Shown: positions 34,205 to 45,881, counted from the first letter of the stretch. The stretch is 64,000 nt of DNA from Amorphophallus konjac (GCA_022559845.1 CM040123.1:318289933-318353932); one strand, 5' to 3'. Made by a program: numbers and translations. The notes: generated from the sequence alone by a model not told the origin.

Positions 34205-35230
34205 ACAGCAGTGCGTCAACTCAGTGTGCTGATGCGTCGACCCTTCAGTCATACTTGTCTCTGTTCTCACACCAGTGCGTCAACTCCTTGAGCTGATGCG
34301 TCGACTCTTCAGTTCAGGTTCTTCATTGGAAAGTCTATACACTGGTTTCTGTCTTCAAAGTCTATACAGCGGCTGTCATCGAATTTGAAGTCTGTACACT
34401 GGCCTCAGCTATTCAAGTCTATACACTGGACTGTTAGGTCATGTCTATACACTGGTTCTCAATGTACACACTTATTCATTATGCTGCTTCACGCATAAAG
34501 TCTATACATCCACAGTGGAACTTCGAAGTCTGTACACCGCTTATGCCTCAACAAGTATGTACACTGGTTCAAAGTCTACACAACGTCTCTTTGATTCTAA
34601 GTCTTTAAGTTCACTGAGTCTATACAATGCTTTGCATTCTTCAGAGACTGTATAGGGTTTAGACTTAAACTGATGACTTCGTTTCATATGCCTGATAGGG
34701 ACTAAAAAGGCCAGGCTGTTTGGTCACTGGAACACACCAATGCGTCAACGCCTTGATCAAGTGGCGTGAACGTAGTAGTTCAAACAATCAAGAAAGAAGC
34801 TTGTGGATTACTCTGGTGCGTCAACGCATTCATCAAGTGGCGTCGACGCAGCAGGTTGATGGATCGACAAGGTGACCAGAGGGTGGACGCAGTTGCACAA
34901 TGCGTCAACGCACTACACACGACACGTGAGAGGGCTGAAGCCATCTAAGTTCAGACGCTGCAGCTCCATGCGTCAACGCAGCATGCTGAGAGCGTCAACG
35001 CAGCACGTCTGTCTGCTGAATACCTAATCACTGGATCACTGATGCGTCAATGCAGCAGTGGAGCAGCGTCGACGCAACTGTCAATAGGGCTAGGCTGGTT
35101 GCTCACTGGAACGCATCAATGCGTCAACGCCATGGGTTGGAAGCGTCAACGCAGCAGACTTGAGTTTTGCTGGTAGAATGTCTTTGAAGGCTGCGTCAAC
35201 TCCTTGAAGCAAGTGCGTTAACGCCACCTC
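34205..35230. repeat. U3 word arrays of the 3' LTR
   Basis: Uninterrupted version: GCGTCAAC/GCGTCGAC pairs at 34211-34310, AAGTCTATACACTGG words 34330-34630, then GCGTCAACGC words 34741-35225, ending about 130 bases before the TATA box. Confidence 0.88.
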
Positions 35231-35363
35231 ACTCCAGTTGCTGAGCGTACTGATGAGGGGGCACGTGATCCGATGGGAAAAAGGGGCAGGATGCTGCCAC
35301 GTGGTCCGAATTTCTAGGGTAGGAAATGTGGAAGCCACACGCGCCCAGTGTGCATGCTGATGC

Positions 35364-35371
35364 TATATATA
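35364..35371 (+). promoter_or_regulatory. TATA box of the 3' LTR
   Basis: TATATATA, same context as 27945-27952. Confidence 0.85.
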
Positions 35372-36666
35372 CGAGTCTTCATCCTCTGTAGAAGACTGAT
35401 CGAAGAAGAAGCCTGGAGGCAGAAAGAGTAACAGCAGAGCAGAAAGCTCTTCGATCCAGCAGAAGCTAAGAGAAGAAAGGGAAAAAGAAGAGAGAGCTTC
35501 CACGATCAGCAGAAGAAAAGAAAAAAGAGAAAGAGAGAAAAGGAGAACAGAGATCGAGAGAAGAAGAGGAGTGCATCAGAGAAGAAAGAGAAAGAGAGAG
35601 AGTGAAGAAAGAGAGTGAGATCGAGGGAGAATTGCTCCTACTGGACCGTGGATCAGATCCAGGCCAGTCAGCTCCGTTGAGAGCCACATTGTGCATTTCA
35701 TTTTTAGCTTTCTGTTTGCTGAAGTTATTTTCATTTCGTGTTTTTGTTTTTCCTTTTTCATTTGGTTATCTTTGTTCTTCCGATTGCCCTGCTGGGAATC
35801 GGGTTCCTCTTGGTGGGTCAGGAGAAGAGAGGCTAGCCCTCCGGTTCTGGTCTTGCTGGTAGCAGGTCCAGGTGTACCCTCCGGGTTGGAGGAAGAGAGA
35901 CTTGGGTCTCTGGTTGCTGGTGACTGGGTGTCACTGGTGTTCCCTCCAGTTGGGAGGAAGAGGGGAGGATGTTCCCCTGGTTAAGCTGTTTGGCAGCGTG
36001 TGTTCACAGACTGAGTCTGCAGGTTACTAGCTTGTGCTAGTGGAAGCCTCACTCCTGTTGGGAGTGAGGGGTGGATGTAGGTCTTGGTGACCGAACCACC
36101 TAAAAATGTTCTGTGCTGTGTGATTGGGCTTGTGCGATTGTTCCTTATCTTCTACCCCCTTCGCAGATTACTTTATGCATTCTTGTTTCTATCCGTGCTG
36201 AGAGTTGATTGCATTCTTCTGCTAGTTGCTTATTTAGGTGAGCCTTATATATATTTGCTCATTGGTTTAAAAGAAAATTCAATTTGTTCTTCAGACTGTC
36301 TATCTTGCATTTGATAGTGTCCTAGTCTTTTATTGAGCGAATTGATGTATACGTTTGCTCCATATCACCTACCACCTCTCACAGGTTGTGAATGCTTGGT
36401 TAGTTGTGCTCTCTTAGAAGTATATCTTGAGCATTAATTTCTGCTAAGTGTGGTTGGTTTGTTTAGCTATGCCTGCTGTTTCTGGTGTGATCAGGTGGCT
36501 GCATTGTTGCAGTCCAACTGTTTGATCATCTGTTGAATTATCATCTTATCTTGGAAAGCCCATTAGTTTTTATTCCGCATATCTGAGCTCTAGTTTTTTA
36601 ATTTGGGCATAATTTCTAGAGGGATACATTCACCCCCCCTCTGTATCCGGGCCTAGCACCCTAATA

Positions 36667-36671
36667 ATACA
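36667..36671. repeat. target-site duplication ATACA, right copy
   Basis: Matches 16382-16386; follows the 3' LTR end at 36666. Confidence 0.93.
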
Positions 36672-37609
36672 TGTAGCTCTAGATCTGCATTTTAGAAATC
36701 AAGTGAGTCAAATTGCATAATCATGGCATAAACATTTTTTTTCATAATATAGGAAGCATTTAAATTGCACTCACCTGCAGAAAAGGCGAGAAGCCGCCCA
36801 TGATCGTCTGTCGGTCCGTCTTGCTGAGGGACTCGAACAGGAACGCGAGCACTGCTGCTCCCCATGCATATCTCCCGACTCTGTGCAAGTTTTCTATCAT
36901 CGGAAGCAGTCTGCAGCTGATGACGTCCGCTCGAGTGGCGAAGAGGAGCTTCCCGAATAGCAGCATCAGGAAGCATCTCAGTACTTTATCTCCCTCAGGT
37001 CCTGCCTCTGCCGCCACGTAAGGGCGCACTTGGTCTATCACTCTGCCCAGATGCTCCTCGGGTAGCTCTCCTACGGCGATCGTTGCTCCTCTCAACCCCA
37101 AGCTCTCCTGCAGTACTGATCTCAAAAGTTGAGATGAGGACTGTCCCGGCCTGATCAGATCCAGTCCGAGCAGCTGCTGTGCCATCTCCCGGTAGTCGTC
37201 GTACGTCCATCCTGTCACTGCAGCTCCGTGGACTCTCAATCCCGTAATCCTCGCTATGTCTTCTAGTGTGGGGATCATGTGGCCCCACGGGAAGATGAAG
37301 GCTCTGCTGATGGGGTCCCACCTCTCGTGCAACGCGTATAGCAAAGGCGTGTCCATCCGGATCACCTCGATGCTGAGCACCTCGGCGAATCCCATCCCGG
37401 CTAGTCTCTCCCTCTGGTAATCGGGCAATGCCTGGTACACTGCCCGAATCTACAGCCAGGAGATCCGCGTTCTTCTCTTTCCCTGCATTCATGTAGATCA
37501 TTGGTTAGTCAATTGCATCATAAAATTATTACATAAACATTTATAAAATGAAAACAAAACAAAAATTCATAAATTGGAAAACCCTAAAAACAGTTTGGGT
37601 CTCTGGTAA

Positions 37610-37705
37610 ATGTAACGGCCCTGGGGTGGGGCGTTACTTGGCTCTGACGCACTCAGGGTGGCACGTCAGGCGTGTGACGGTCGCTGGCAGGACCGTCACA
37701 TCGTC
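37610..37705. repeat. type-1 dyad words in intron 1
   Basis: TAACGGCCC, GGGCGTTAC, then TGACGGTCGC-N6-GACCGTCACA, within the intron between exons 1 and 2 of the antisense gene. Confidence 0.7.
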
Positions 37706-38125
37706 TGCCTTTGGTTTTTTTCCCTTTGCATCCCCGTGATCTCCCACCTTGGCCAAATGGCCTACAAGCAATCCTAATGGGTTCGTGGACCCATTTCTAC
37801 CCCTCAACCCCGCATGCATTCAAAAATCAAACATAAAAAAATCAAAAATTGAAATTAGGGCGAGGGGACCTACCTCATGGTCCATGCCCCTTATCCTCTT
37901 CTTGGTTGGTTCCTTGGGTTCCTCTTCACCCAAGGGGGCTTCTTCTTGGTCCTCTGCAGCCGTGGGAGCTTCCTCTTCCTCTCTTGGATTTCTTCTCGCC
38001 GTTTGTTCTTCTTCCACCGGCGGGATTGCTTCTCGTTCGAGCCGACGGTGGAACCGCCGTATTGCCTTCCTCTTTACTCTCTCCCTCTTCTGTGGAGGCG
38101 GCTGGGATGGCTCGTCGCCGGCCAT

Positions 38126-38724
38126 GGTGGTGGTGGGAGTTGGTGATCGTCGGAGGTTTCTCGGTTGGAGTTTTTTTGGGGTGTTGAATGTTGAATGAAT
38201 GGGCCGTGACCGTTCGGGTTTTATTTTTTGAACGCTCAGGAAATGTGACGGTCTATCGACTGACCGTCACATCCTTCTGACGCGTCTGTCTTCGACCGTT
38301 ACATGTGTTGGCCCTGTTTTATTGAAGAATGTGAACCGCCTGGTTTATGACGGCCCAGTATTGGTCCGTTATTTCGTGTGACGCCCTTACACTAGACCGT
38401 TAAAAACTTGCAAGTTTCTTGATGAATTAAATGGTCTAATTAATGTTAAAATGGTTCCATTTTCTTCCATGTTGTTCATTATTGATGCCTCTCGCACGTA
38501 CAAATGGTTATGCCTTAATTCGTGTTCATATTTGTTATTGGCTAACCTCTTTCCATGAAGGAATTTATGAACAAAGTCACGCTCTGCCGTTCGTCAGGCA
38601 GGTAAGTCAGGTACTGTATCTCATTCCTTATCCTTTAATGCATTACTATATGTTATTTATGATATATTATCTCGAGAACCGGCTGGTCATTCATGTGTTC
38701 CGAGATCTGATGTTCCCCTTAAAT
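38126..38724. other. upstream region of the antisense gene
   Basis: Holds a type-1 word cluster at 38240-38405 (for example TGACGGTCTATCGACTGACC at 38244), then AT-rich sequence without a gene. Confidence 0.6.
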
Positions 38725-39609
38725 AAAAATGATGATGATCTAAGTTCACATGTTTAATCATTGGATAGGCCGTTAGGTTGGAAAAATTTGGAGACGATGG
38801 TTCTGTCTTGCACGCCGTGGTTGCAGACGGTGTCCTGACCCCGGTTTCTCCAGCTTAGCAATATTATTCTCGAGTATCTTGATATTTTATCTTTCTTTGC
38901 ATTCGTTTTAAAGATTTCTTTTCCTTTAGCCCAGCATGCACTATACGCATCTTTTAAGCATTCATGTGCTTCATCTGTTCAAGGTAGATCGATGATGGTG
39001 AATAGCTGTGTTCTTGATCTCGAATGAGGAGAATTATTCCACTCTGAATTAGAAGGTTTCCTTTGATCTCGTCGCTCGATTTGGTTGGCTGAAGATTCCT
39101 GTCTGGAGTTTAGTCAGTTCTCTTTCCTTTCTGTTGCCTCCGGCGGCTAGCAGTGTTTCCTTTCCTTAGTTGTTAGTTCCTCCAGACATGCGTCCTTTGG
39201 TTGGCTATTTCTTGTGATCAGTTCGAAGTTTTTTCAGAAAATTCCTATCGCTTGTTGGTAAAGAACGGGTGTCGTTTACCTTAACGCCCACTTTTTGATC
39301 CACTCCACTTCACTTCCGCTTCGTCTACATGTTCCATTTTGCTTTCGCTTCACCTCCGCTCGCTCCCCTGCAAAGAGGACGTTAAGGAGGGGCATCTGTT
39401 GACACCCGTTTTATGACCAATAAGTCGGGTCATCTCTTTATTCATTATATATGATGCTCCGAGTTGTTCACTCTTCATCGAGTCTCTTTGTTTAGTTGAA
39501 GATCATTTCTTGGGTCTTGACTCCTTCATCGGATGTGGCTCTTTGTGGCATTTCATTTTGACTAAAGCTTAGCAAAACCTTCATTCCTTCTTTTGAACTC
39601 CATTGATAA

Positions 39610-39920
39610 TAACGGTCTATCCCAGGCGCGTTTCTTCCTTCTAACAGATGGGTCCTGGGCCGTTACTCCTTGAAGAGTCCTGAAGCTTGAGGTCTTGTTC
39701 CAAAGCTTATCCTTTGGCCTATATGTTGAATATAACGGTCTGTCGTGCAGCCGTTGTTTCATTGTGACGCCCTATGACTTCGCCGTTGCTTTCTTTACAG
39801 AGTCCTATTGTTTTGAACTTCTTCCTGTTGATCTTATCTCTTTGGGATAAGGTTGAAAGTAACGGATGTCCCTTGATGCGTTATTTCACTGTGGCGGTCT
39901 GTCGTGCAGCCGTTACTTCC
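39610..39920. repeat. type-1 dyad words in U3, LTR copy 1
   Basis: TAACGGTCTAT, CTGGGCCGTTACT, TAACGGTCTGTCG, GCAGCCGTTG, TAACGGATG and others, all upstream of the TATA box. Confidence 0.7.
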
Positions 39921-40129
39921 TTCAGAGAGTCCTGGCAGTTCAGGCCTTTTCTCTGCTACTCCGTGGTCGAGATAAGAACTTGGATTGACGATATCTCTTC
40001 CAAATCTGATCCTCAGGACCTTCTGTTTGATTCTATGGACTCTTGGTGATATTATCTTCAAGGATTTGCTAAGAGTTATCCTTTATCTTGCTGGATTTTT
40101 CCTCTGCTCGACCTGAGGGTTTGAGGGTC

Positions 40130-40137
40130 TATAAATA
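40130..40137 (+). promoter_or_regulatory. TATA box, LTR copy 1
   Basis: TATAAATA in GGGTCTATAAATAGAACC. Confidence 0.85.
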
Positions 40138-40388
40138 GAACCCTTGACTTCATGGTCCAAAGGGAGGAAATTCTGGAGTTTGCGACGAAGTGCTGCCGCA
40201 TTTTAGAGTCACGTTTGATCAAGGAGAAGTGCTTCTCACGTTCGTTTGCTGCCTGGTGAAGGGAGTATCTGTTCCTCTTGGTTTCAAAGTTCATATTTAC
40301 ATATTGAATTCCTTTTCCATCTCCCTTTCATCATAAGCATTATTTCTATCCTTTCTCCACGTTTTTCATTGGTTTTCATCATCTAAAC

Positions 40389-42054
40389 AAAAATGATGAT
40401 GATCTAAGTTCACATGTTTAATCATTGGATAGGCCGTTAGGTTGGAAAAATTTGGGGACGATGGTTCTGTCTTGCACGCCGTGGTTGCAGACGGTGTCCT
40501 AACCCCAGTTTCTCCAGCTTAGCAATATTATTCTCGAGTATCTTGATATTTTATCTTTCTTTGCATTCGTTTTAAAGATTTCTTTTCCTTTAGCCCAGCA
40601 TGCATCATACGCATCTTTTAAGCATTCATGTGCTTCATCTGTTCAAGGTAGATCGATGATGGTGAATAGCTGTGTTCTTGATCTCGAATGAGGAGAATTA
40701 TTCCACTCTGAATTAGAAGGTTTCCTTTGATCTCGTCGCTCGATTTGGTTGGCTGAAGATTCCTGTCTGGAGTTTAGTCAGTTCTCTTTCCTTTCCGTTG
40801 CCTCCGGCGGCTAGCCGTGTTTCCTTTCCTTAGTTGTTAGTTCCTCCAGACATGCGTCCTTTGGTTGGCTATTTCCTTGTGATCAGTTCGAAGTTTTTCC
40901 AGAAAATTCCTATCGCTTGTTGGTAAAGAACGGGTGTCGTTTACCTTAACGCCCACTTTTTGATCCACTCCACTTCACTTCCGCTTCGTCTACATGTTCC
41001 ATTTTGCTTTCGCTTCACCTCCGCTCGCTCCCCTGCAAAGAGGACGTTAAGGAGGGGCATCTGTTGACACCCGTTTTATGACCAATAAGTCGGGTCATCT
41101 CTTTATTCATTATATATGATGTTCCGAGTTATTCACTCTTCATCGAGTCTCTTTGTTTAGTTGAAGATCATTTCTTGGGTCTTGACTCCTTGATCGGATG
41201 TGGCTCTTTGTGGCATTTCATTTTGACTAAAGCTTAGCAAAACCTTCATTCCTTCTTTTGAACTCCATTGATAATAACGGTCTGTCCTAGGCGCGTTTCT
41301 TCCTTCTAACGGATGGGTCCTGGGCCGTTACTCCTTGAAGAGTCCTGAAGCTTGAGGTCTTGTTCCAAAGCTTATCCTTTGGCCTATATGTTGAATATAA
41401 CGGTCTGTCGTGCAGCCGTTGTTTCATTGTGACGCCCTATGACTTGGCCGTTGCTTTCTTTACAGAGTCCTATTGTTTTGATCTTCTTCATGTTGATCTT
41501 ATCTCTTTGGGATAAGGTTGAAAGTAACGGATGTCCCTTGATGCGTTATTTCACTGTGGCGGTCTGTCGTGCAGCCGTTACTTCCTTCAGAGAGTCCTGA
41601 CAGTTCAGGCCTTTTCTCTGCTACTCCGTGGTCGAGATAAGAACTTGGATTGACGATATCTCTTCCAAATCTGATCCGCAGGACCTTCTGTTTGATTCTA
41701 TGGACTCTTGGTGATATTATCTTCAAGGATTTGCTAAGAGTTATCCCTTTATCTTGCTGGATTTTTCCTCTGCTCGACCTGAGGGTTTGAGGGTCTATAA
41801 ATAGAACCCTTGACTTCATGGTCCAAAGGGAGGAAATTCTGGAGTTTGCGACGAAGTGCTGCCGCATTTTAGAGTCACGTTTGATCAAGGAGAAGTGCTT
41901 CTCACATTCGTTTGCTGCCTGGTGAAGGGAGTATCTATTCCTCTTGGTTTCAAAGTTCATATTTACATATTGAATTCCTTTTCCATCTCACTTTCATCAT
42001 AAGCATTATTTCTATCCTTTCTCCACGTTTTTCACTGGTTTTCATCATCTAAAC
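40389..42054 (+). repeat. 1.66-kb direct repeat, copy 2, with second LTR (41062-42054)
   Basis: Second copy of 38725-40388. The LTR-like part starts TGTTGACACC at 41062, has type-1 words at 41272-41585 and TATAAATA at 41796-41803. The run LTR / 3'UTR / LTR suggests unequal recombination between copies or a tandem cDNA product. Confidence 0.9.
41796..41803 (+). promoter_or_regulatory. TATA box, LTR copy 2
   Basis: TATAAATA, same context as in copy 1. Confidence 0.85.
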
Positions 42055-42800
42055 TTCCTCCCAATCTTTTAAAATGCCCAGAGGGGTTAAAAAACCAAAA
42101 CCTCCCGGTATTTCCCCTTCCTTTTGATGATATTGTGTTTATTGAAGAATTGATGCTATATTGTCTAAAGGGCTAATTTGGGTTGTCTGTTCTTGCTTTC
42201 CACATCTTTGGCAGGTTTACAGGTCCACCAGCACGAGGCCCAAGTCTTCTAGCCGGCTGGAAGAGTTGGAGTTAAAAGGATTCACGCTTTGCTACTGCAG
42301 GTTATTTGACGGTCTGGTTCAGGCACGTCATATTCTTCCAGCGGTCTATCGAGCGACCGTCACTTCCAAGTGATGCACAGGGTTCTGACCGTTACTTTCA
42401 GCTGACCTGCAGGTTTCTTTGATCTTTCCTCTCCCGTGGGCGGGTGCTTCATCCACCTATTTCCAAGGTATTTTCAGGTCTTTGGCTTGTTTTTACTTTG
42501 GTGGCGATCACATCTTTCTTAAGTATTGGGCATTAGCTTTCTCTTTCGCATCTCACATCTTTTATTTCCTTACTTGTTTCACCCCTTGCTGTGTGTTTCT
42601 ATTTACTCCTTGCTCCACGCCCCGGCGTGTGTTTTTTCCTTTATTCCTTAGCTTAGTTTGGTTGAGATAGCATGCCCATGCTACAGCTTGCTTTGGTTGC
42701 CTAGGTTCATGGTCACATGTTCATAGGTTGAGTGCATATCTTTGATTATTTGCTTGTCATCTTGCTACATATCATCATTAAGACCCAAGAAAAAGAAGAT
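42055..42800. other. unassigned sequence right of the tandem LTRs
   Basis: An exon-like ATGCCCAGAGGGG start at 42074 with a possible donor soon after, an acceptor TTTGGCAG before 42214, and type-1 words at 42305-42395. The two exon-like pieces do not join into a longer open frame, so no gene is called. It may be the 5' leader of a further element-2 copy. Confidence 0.35.
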
Positions 42801-42817
42801 AGAGAAGCAAAATAAAA

Positions 42818-43507
42818 TCAACAACTACCGGCTATGACCTCCTTGTGCTCGGGTAGGAGTCCGCCCATATGAGCACGTGTCCTATCCATCCTATCCAACT
42901 GGTCCAAAAATATCTTCAAGAGTTCGGCAAAGGTGCGGGTTGGAGTAGGGGCATCGTGGTGGACTCGCTTCTCATCTCTCGGCCTAGGGGTGGACCTAGG
43001 CTCGGCTATAAGCGGGGGTTCTTGCCTCCGACTAAGACCCACTTGATTGGAGGTGCTTGGGTGGGATTTGATGGATGTGAAGGGGCGGGATTGGTTCGAG
43101 GTGTGGCCCACTTGATTGTGGGTGAGTTGGTGGGATCGACTGGTGGCTTGACCCCTGTGGTTGGAGGTAAATGGGTGGGGAAGGTAGACCTTCCTAAGCG
43201 CTCTTTTCATGTCCCACCATGACTCGATGGGCGTTTGCCTCCTATCCTCCCTCAAGTATTCTATGTCTCTCCATGTTTCGGCGGCTTCGTAGAAAAGTCA
43301 CCTTGAGGCAAAGTCGACTTCCATGGGACCGGACATAATGTACACCTCAAAGTATTGATCCATAATGGCTTCCCACTCTACGTAGTCACTCGGGTCTTGG
43401 GAGCCATAGAAATCCTGGACTATGGGCTTACGGGGGTGGTCGGGTTGGTTTTCCCATCTTTGGGCGTATCGCCACCATGCATAGGATGCGGGCCCGTGGT
43501 AATCCAT
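42818..43507 (-). pseudogene. gag: gag fragment of a second chromovirus-type element
   Basis: Minus-strand frame beginning MDYHGPASYAWWRYAQRWEN (43507). It contains Gag-domain hallmarks VQDFYGSQDPSDYVEWEA and, after a TGA at 43298-43300 in the same frame, ETWRDIEYLREDRRQTPIESW and WDMKRALRKVYLP. The C-terminal part becomes repetitive (SNQV/TSN-rich) and then Asp/Met-rich, and stops at 42818. No knuckle, protease or pol follows, so the element is truncated on its left side. The PBS and LTR lie at the expected distance to the right (from 43842). Confidence 0.75.
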
Positions 43508-43841
43508 GGGACACGGGGAAGCTAGTGGATGGCCATTCCGACACAGGGAGACAAGACACTAGACACGACCCTAAATGACAATGCAGGTTGAAATGCTGAC
43601 TCGACTATGAAACTAGACACAGCCAAGATCCGGTACGTGGCGGAGTTGCGGGATCCGAAGATCCTCTCTCACAAGTGTGCGGCCTTCCCGATAGGCGTAA
43701 CCTACCATTTAGACAAGACCTTTCTATATACCGAATAAAGGTATGCGATGCAACCTTGGACCGACTTAAACTTATACTCGACTTAAATGACCCTTTTTTG
43801 TGTTTTTCTTAAGCAATGACTAATGACTACCCTAGACTCAA
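43508..43841 (-). other. 5' untranslated region of the second chromovirus-type element
   Basis: Leader between PBS and gag on the minus strand. It parallels 24667-25016 of the complete chromovirus: both hold a GGTACG[T/C]GG motif and a CTACCCTAGACTC stretch near the PBS. Confidence 0.65.
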
Positions 43842-43859
43842 CCTTCCACTCTGATACCA
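43842..43859 (-). other. primer-binding site
   Basis: Minus-strand TGGTATCAGAGTGGAAGG next to the LTR border at 43863. Confidence 0.8.
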
Positions 43860-45881
43860 AACTAATGAGGGACAGGCAGCGGACTCGACTCCAAGTTAAA
43901 ATGCGATCCTTGGACTCTAGACAAGCTCGCGATCGTTCCTAATCAAGGGAAGCGTCGAACATGCATGGTTGAGAAACCGGCAGTGAGCTAGGGTGGTCGA
44001 CTCTCTCTCGTGCCCAGATCGGGTCACGGGACGGGTCTCGCTCTCTCACTCGCAGCGGTGAATAACAATATATGGCAAGCTAATTACCCTATCATGCTCT
44101 CTATCAGTGGCATATACAAAATCATACGGGTAAAGCAAATGCCGAGTAAGGTAGCGAACACGATACCTCCACGCTCCGGGCGTGGGGAAGGCGATCCCGG
44201 CCAAGTACGGTAACTCCCGGTACAACAATCAATCAATAATTTATAGAAATGATTTGCACTATCCACTCCACGCTGGGAGGTAACGGGCTACAAGTGGGGC
44301 CCGGGAGGACCGATCTTGGGTTGACGGGCAGCAACTTGAACACTCCGTCGGCGCTGTTCAGATGGCGCAAACTGCTGGTTGTGGGACCCACATGCTAGCT
44401 TGTGGGGCCGAGTGGGACTGGAGTGGTACCGTTGTGATGGTGGATCCTGGGGGAACGCTTCCTGGGATGGCGATGAGCTGGTTCACCTTCTGGAAGGCGA
44501 GTCGGCTCCGATCTTCAAGGGTTGAGCTTGCTGTCCACGGATCTGAACTTCTGTTTCAGACCCGCGCGCTCCGGCGAAATCGGCTACTGCGATCACCCCC
44601 GACGTCAAATCGACGCGAGACTGTAGCTGTTGGAAAGCTGATTTCAAGTGCTTCGACCTCTATGGATCCAGGAATTTCATTGGGGCCGTATTTTTGATGG
44701 TAGATTTTTGAACCGGGCTGCTCACAGTCTCAGATCTGACCAGGCAAAATTGCAGCTACCTGAGAGTTGGCATTGACCGTGGCTCAAACGTCGGATCTGG
44801 GTGTTAGGCTCTTCATGAAAGTTGTAGAGGGGGAAGTAAGGAAGACGGGGATATTTTTTGTGGAATTTATGGTGGAGGTTTGGTTGGGGAAAACTATTTT
44901 CTAACACTGGGTGGTCAGATCTGGACTGCAGGGGGCAACACAGAATTTGGAAAAGACAGAGATTTTTAGAAAATTAAAACGAGATCTATAAATCTCAAAA
45001 AAATCCATGGAAGATGTATTAGATGGGAAGAACCCCCAATAAAATTGGCATTTCAATCAGACAAGGGGAAGGTGGTCGAAATATGGAAACATAGAGTTGC
45101 TGTGATACAAACTGAACAGGGACAGACAAGGAAGACTTGGTAAAACGTGGGTGGAACAAATAGGAAACGATGGATCTAAAATGGGAAATTTTTTTTGGAA
45201 GAGGGTATTTGCGTGGGGAACCTACCCTCAAAATTTGGACTCCATCAGATCTGTGGATTTGGAGCTAAAATTCGGACAAGGAGGCTCTATCCTGATTTGG
45301 GCAGAACTCCAGCGATGGTGGCGGCAGCGCGACGGCGGCGGCAGAATTAGAACTCAGAGGGGCAGAGGAGAAGATAGAAGGGCATCACACCCTATGAATT
45401 GGCAGAAATCCATCTGCAAGGGGGGAGGAGAGAGGAGAGAGGGGCGCACCCTTCATTGCTCTTGGGCAATTCACAAAATTTCTATCATTAATTCTAGTAA
45501 AATGGGAATTACATGGTATTTGTATGAAATACAAAATGATCTAAACTAACCTCAGATCTCGGTTAGGGGAGGGGCACTTAGGGGATTGAACATATTTAAT
45601 TCCCCATGTGATTTGGAACAAAATAAAAAACCATTAGGGGGGCGCCCCCTTGACTTGGGTGGGAATCTTGACATTTTTTAACACTTGTCCCCCTTTGAAT
45701 GGTCAAGCTTCTAGAAGCCCACCTTGGACCTTTGACTGGCCCCACATGGGCCCTAAGGCTTAGGTGGACCAATGGGGAAGGAGATGGGGACGCCTTGCTG
45801 GTCCTACTAGACTTTTACAAAAAAACCCAAAGATCCTTAAGGAATGACAAATTGGATTATAAAGCCTTACAATTGCATACA

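Larger units (their letters stand above)
16387..36666 (+). mobile_element. Sirevirus-like Ty1/copia element, gag only, non-autonomous
   Basis: Starts TGTTGTGCCCC and ends CACCCTAATA, flanked by ATACA duplications. The PBS at 29251 is the TGGTATCAGAGC type (initiator Met tRNA). The interior (29249-34009) has only a gag frame, then about 2.2 kb of AT-rich noncoding sequence and four AAAGGGGGAGA tracts before the 3' LTR. Both LTRs are 2657 bp once the nested chromovirus and its duplication are removed from the left one. No protease, integrase, RT or RNase H motif is present, so mobility would need enzymes in trans (a TR-GAG-like arrangement). Long coiled-coil Gag and multiple polypurine tracts fit the Sirevirus (SIRE/Maximus) group. 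The element without its insert is about 10.1 kb. Confidence 0.9.
34010..36666 (+). repeat. 3' LTR of Sirevirus-like element
   Basis: 2657 bp, starting TGTTGTGCCCC after the last polypurine tract and ending CACCCTAATA (the 5' copy ends AACA). Carries the same word arrays (34205-35230), TATA box and GA-rich leader as the 5' LTR. Confidence 0.96.
36667..38125 (-). pseudogene. antisense plant mobile domain gene 2, exons 1 to 3 (part)
   Basis: 5' half of the gene split by the Sirevirus-like insertion. Exon 1 is 38125-37874 (starts MAGDEPSQ, basic and Glu-rich, donor GTAGGT). Exon 2 is 37482-36775 (acceptor TGCAG, donor GTGAGT) and holds the plant mobile domain: EVIRMDTPLLYALHERWDP, a FIFPWGHMIPTLEDIARITG block (the TLEDIA..TGL pattern) and LRCFLMLLFGKLLF. 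Exon 3 starts at 36684 after TGCAG and is cut after 18 bases by the insertion; its frame continues at 16381. Stops: TAG 37450-37452 in exon 2 and TAG 36679-36681 in exon 3. It resembles the proteins annotated as serine/threonine phosphatase 7 long-form homologs, which share this domain but not phosphatase activity. Confidence 0.8.
38725..40388 (+). repeat. 1.66-kb direct repeat, copy 1
   Basis: Begins AAAAATGATGATGATCTAAG and ends CATCATCTAAAC. Contains a 3'UTR part (38725-39396) and an LTR-like part (39397-40388). The second copy follows without a gap, offset 1664 bases, with few differences by eye. Confidence 0.93.
39397..40388 (+). repeat. LTR of element 2, copy 1
   Basis: Starts TGTTGACACCCG after the purine-rich TTAAGGAGGGGCATC. 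Has type-1 words at 39610-39920 and a TATAAATA box at 40130-40137. The right border is set by the end of the duplicated unit, so it is approximate. No PBS follows. Confidence 0.7.
8610..42054 (+). mobile_element. Tat-like gypsy retrotransposon, 5'-truncated, with nested insertions (element 2)
   Basis: From left to right: the end of RT with archaeal-type RNase H and integrase (+); a spacer; two antisense pseudogenes (-); a 3' spacer; and an LTR-like unit with a purine tract and TATA box, present twice in tandem. The order (pol, antisense genes, 3' LTR) matches element 1, and the dispersed TAACGG/CCGTCA words occur on both sides of the nested insert and in the LTRs, tying the pieces together. 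The 20.3-kb stretch 16387-36666 is a later insertion. That all these pieces belong to a single element is an inference. Confidence 0.55.

Noticed and set aside
36692..37501. Alternative minus-strand frames overlapping the mobile-domain exon
   Set aside because: They are in other frames than the domain and cross the splice sites.
45151..45549. 132-codon plus-strand frame
   Set aside because: Inside a chromovirus-type LTR, low complexity, no counterpart in the related LTRs.
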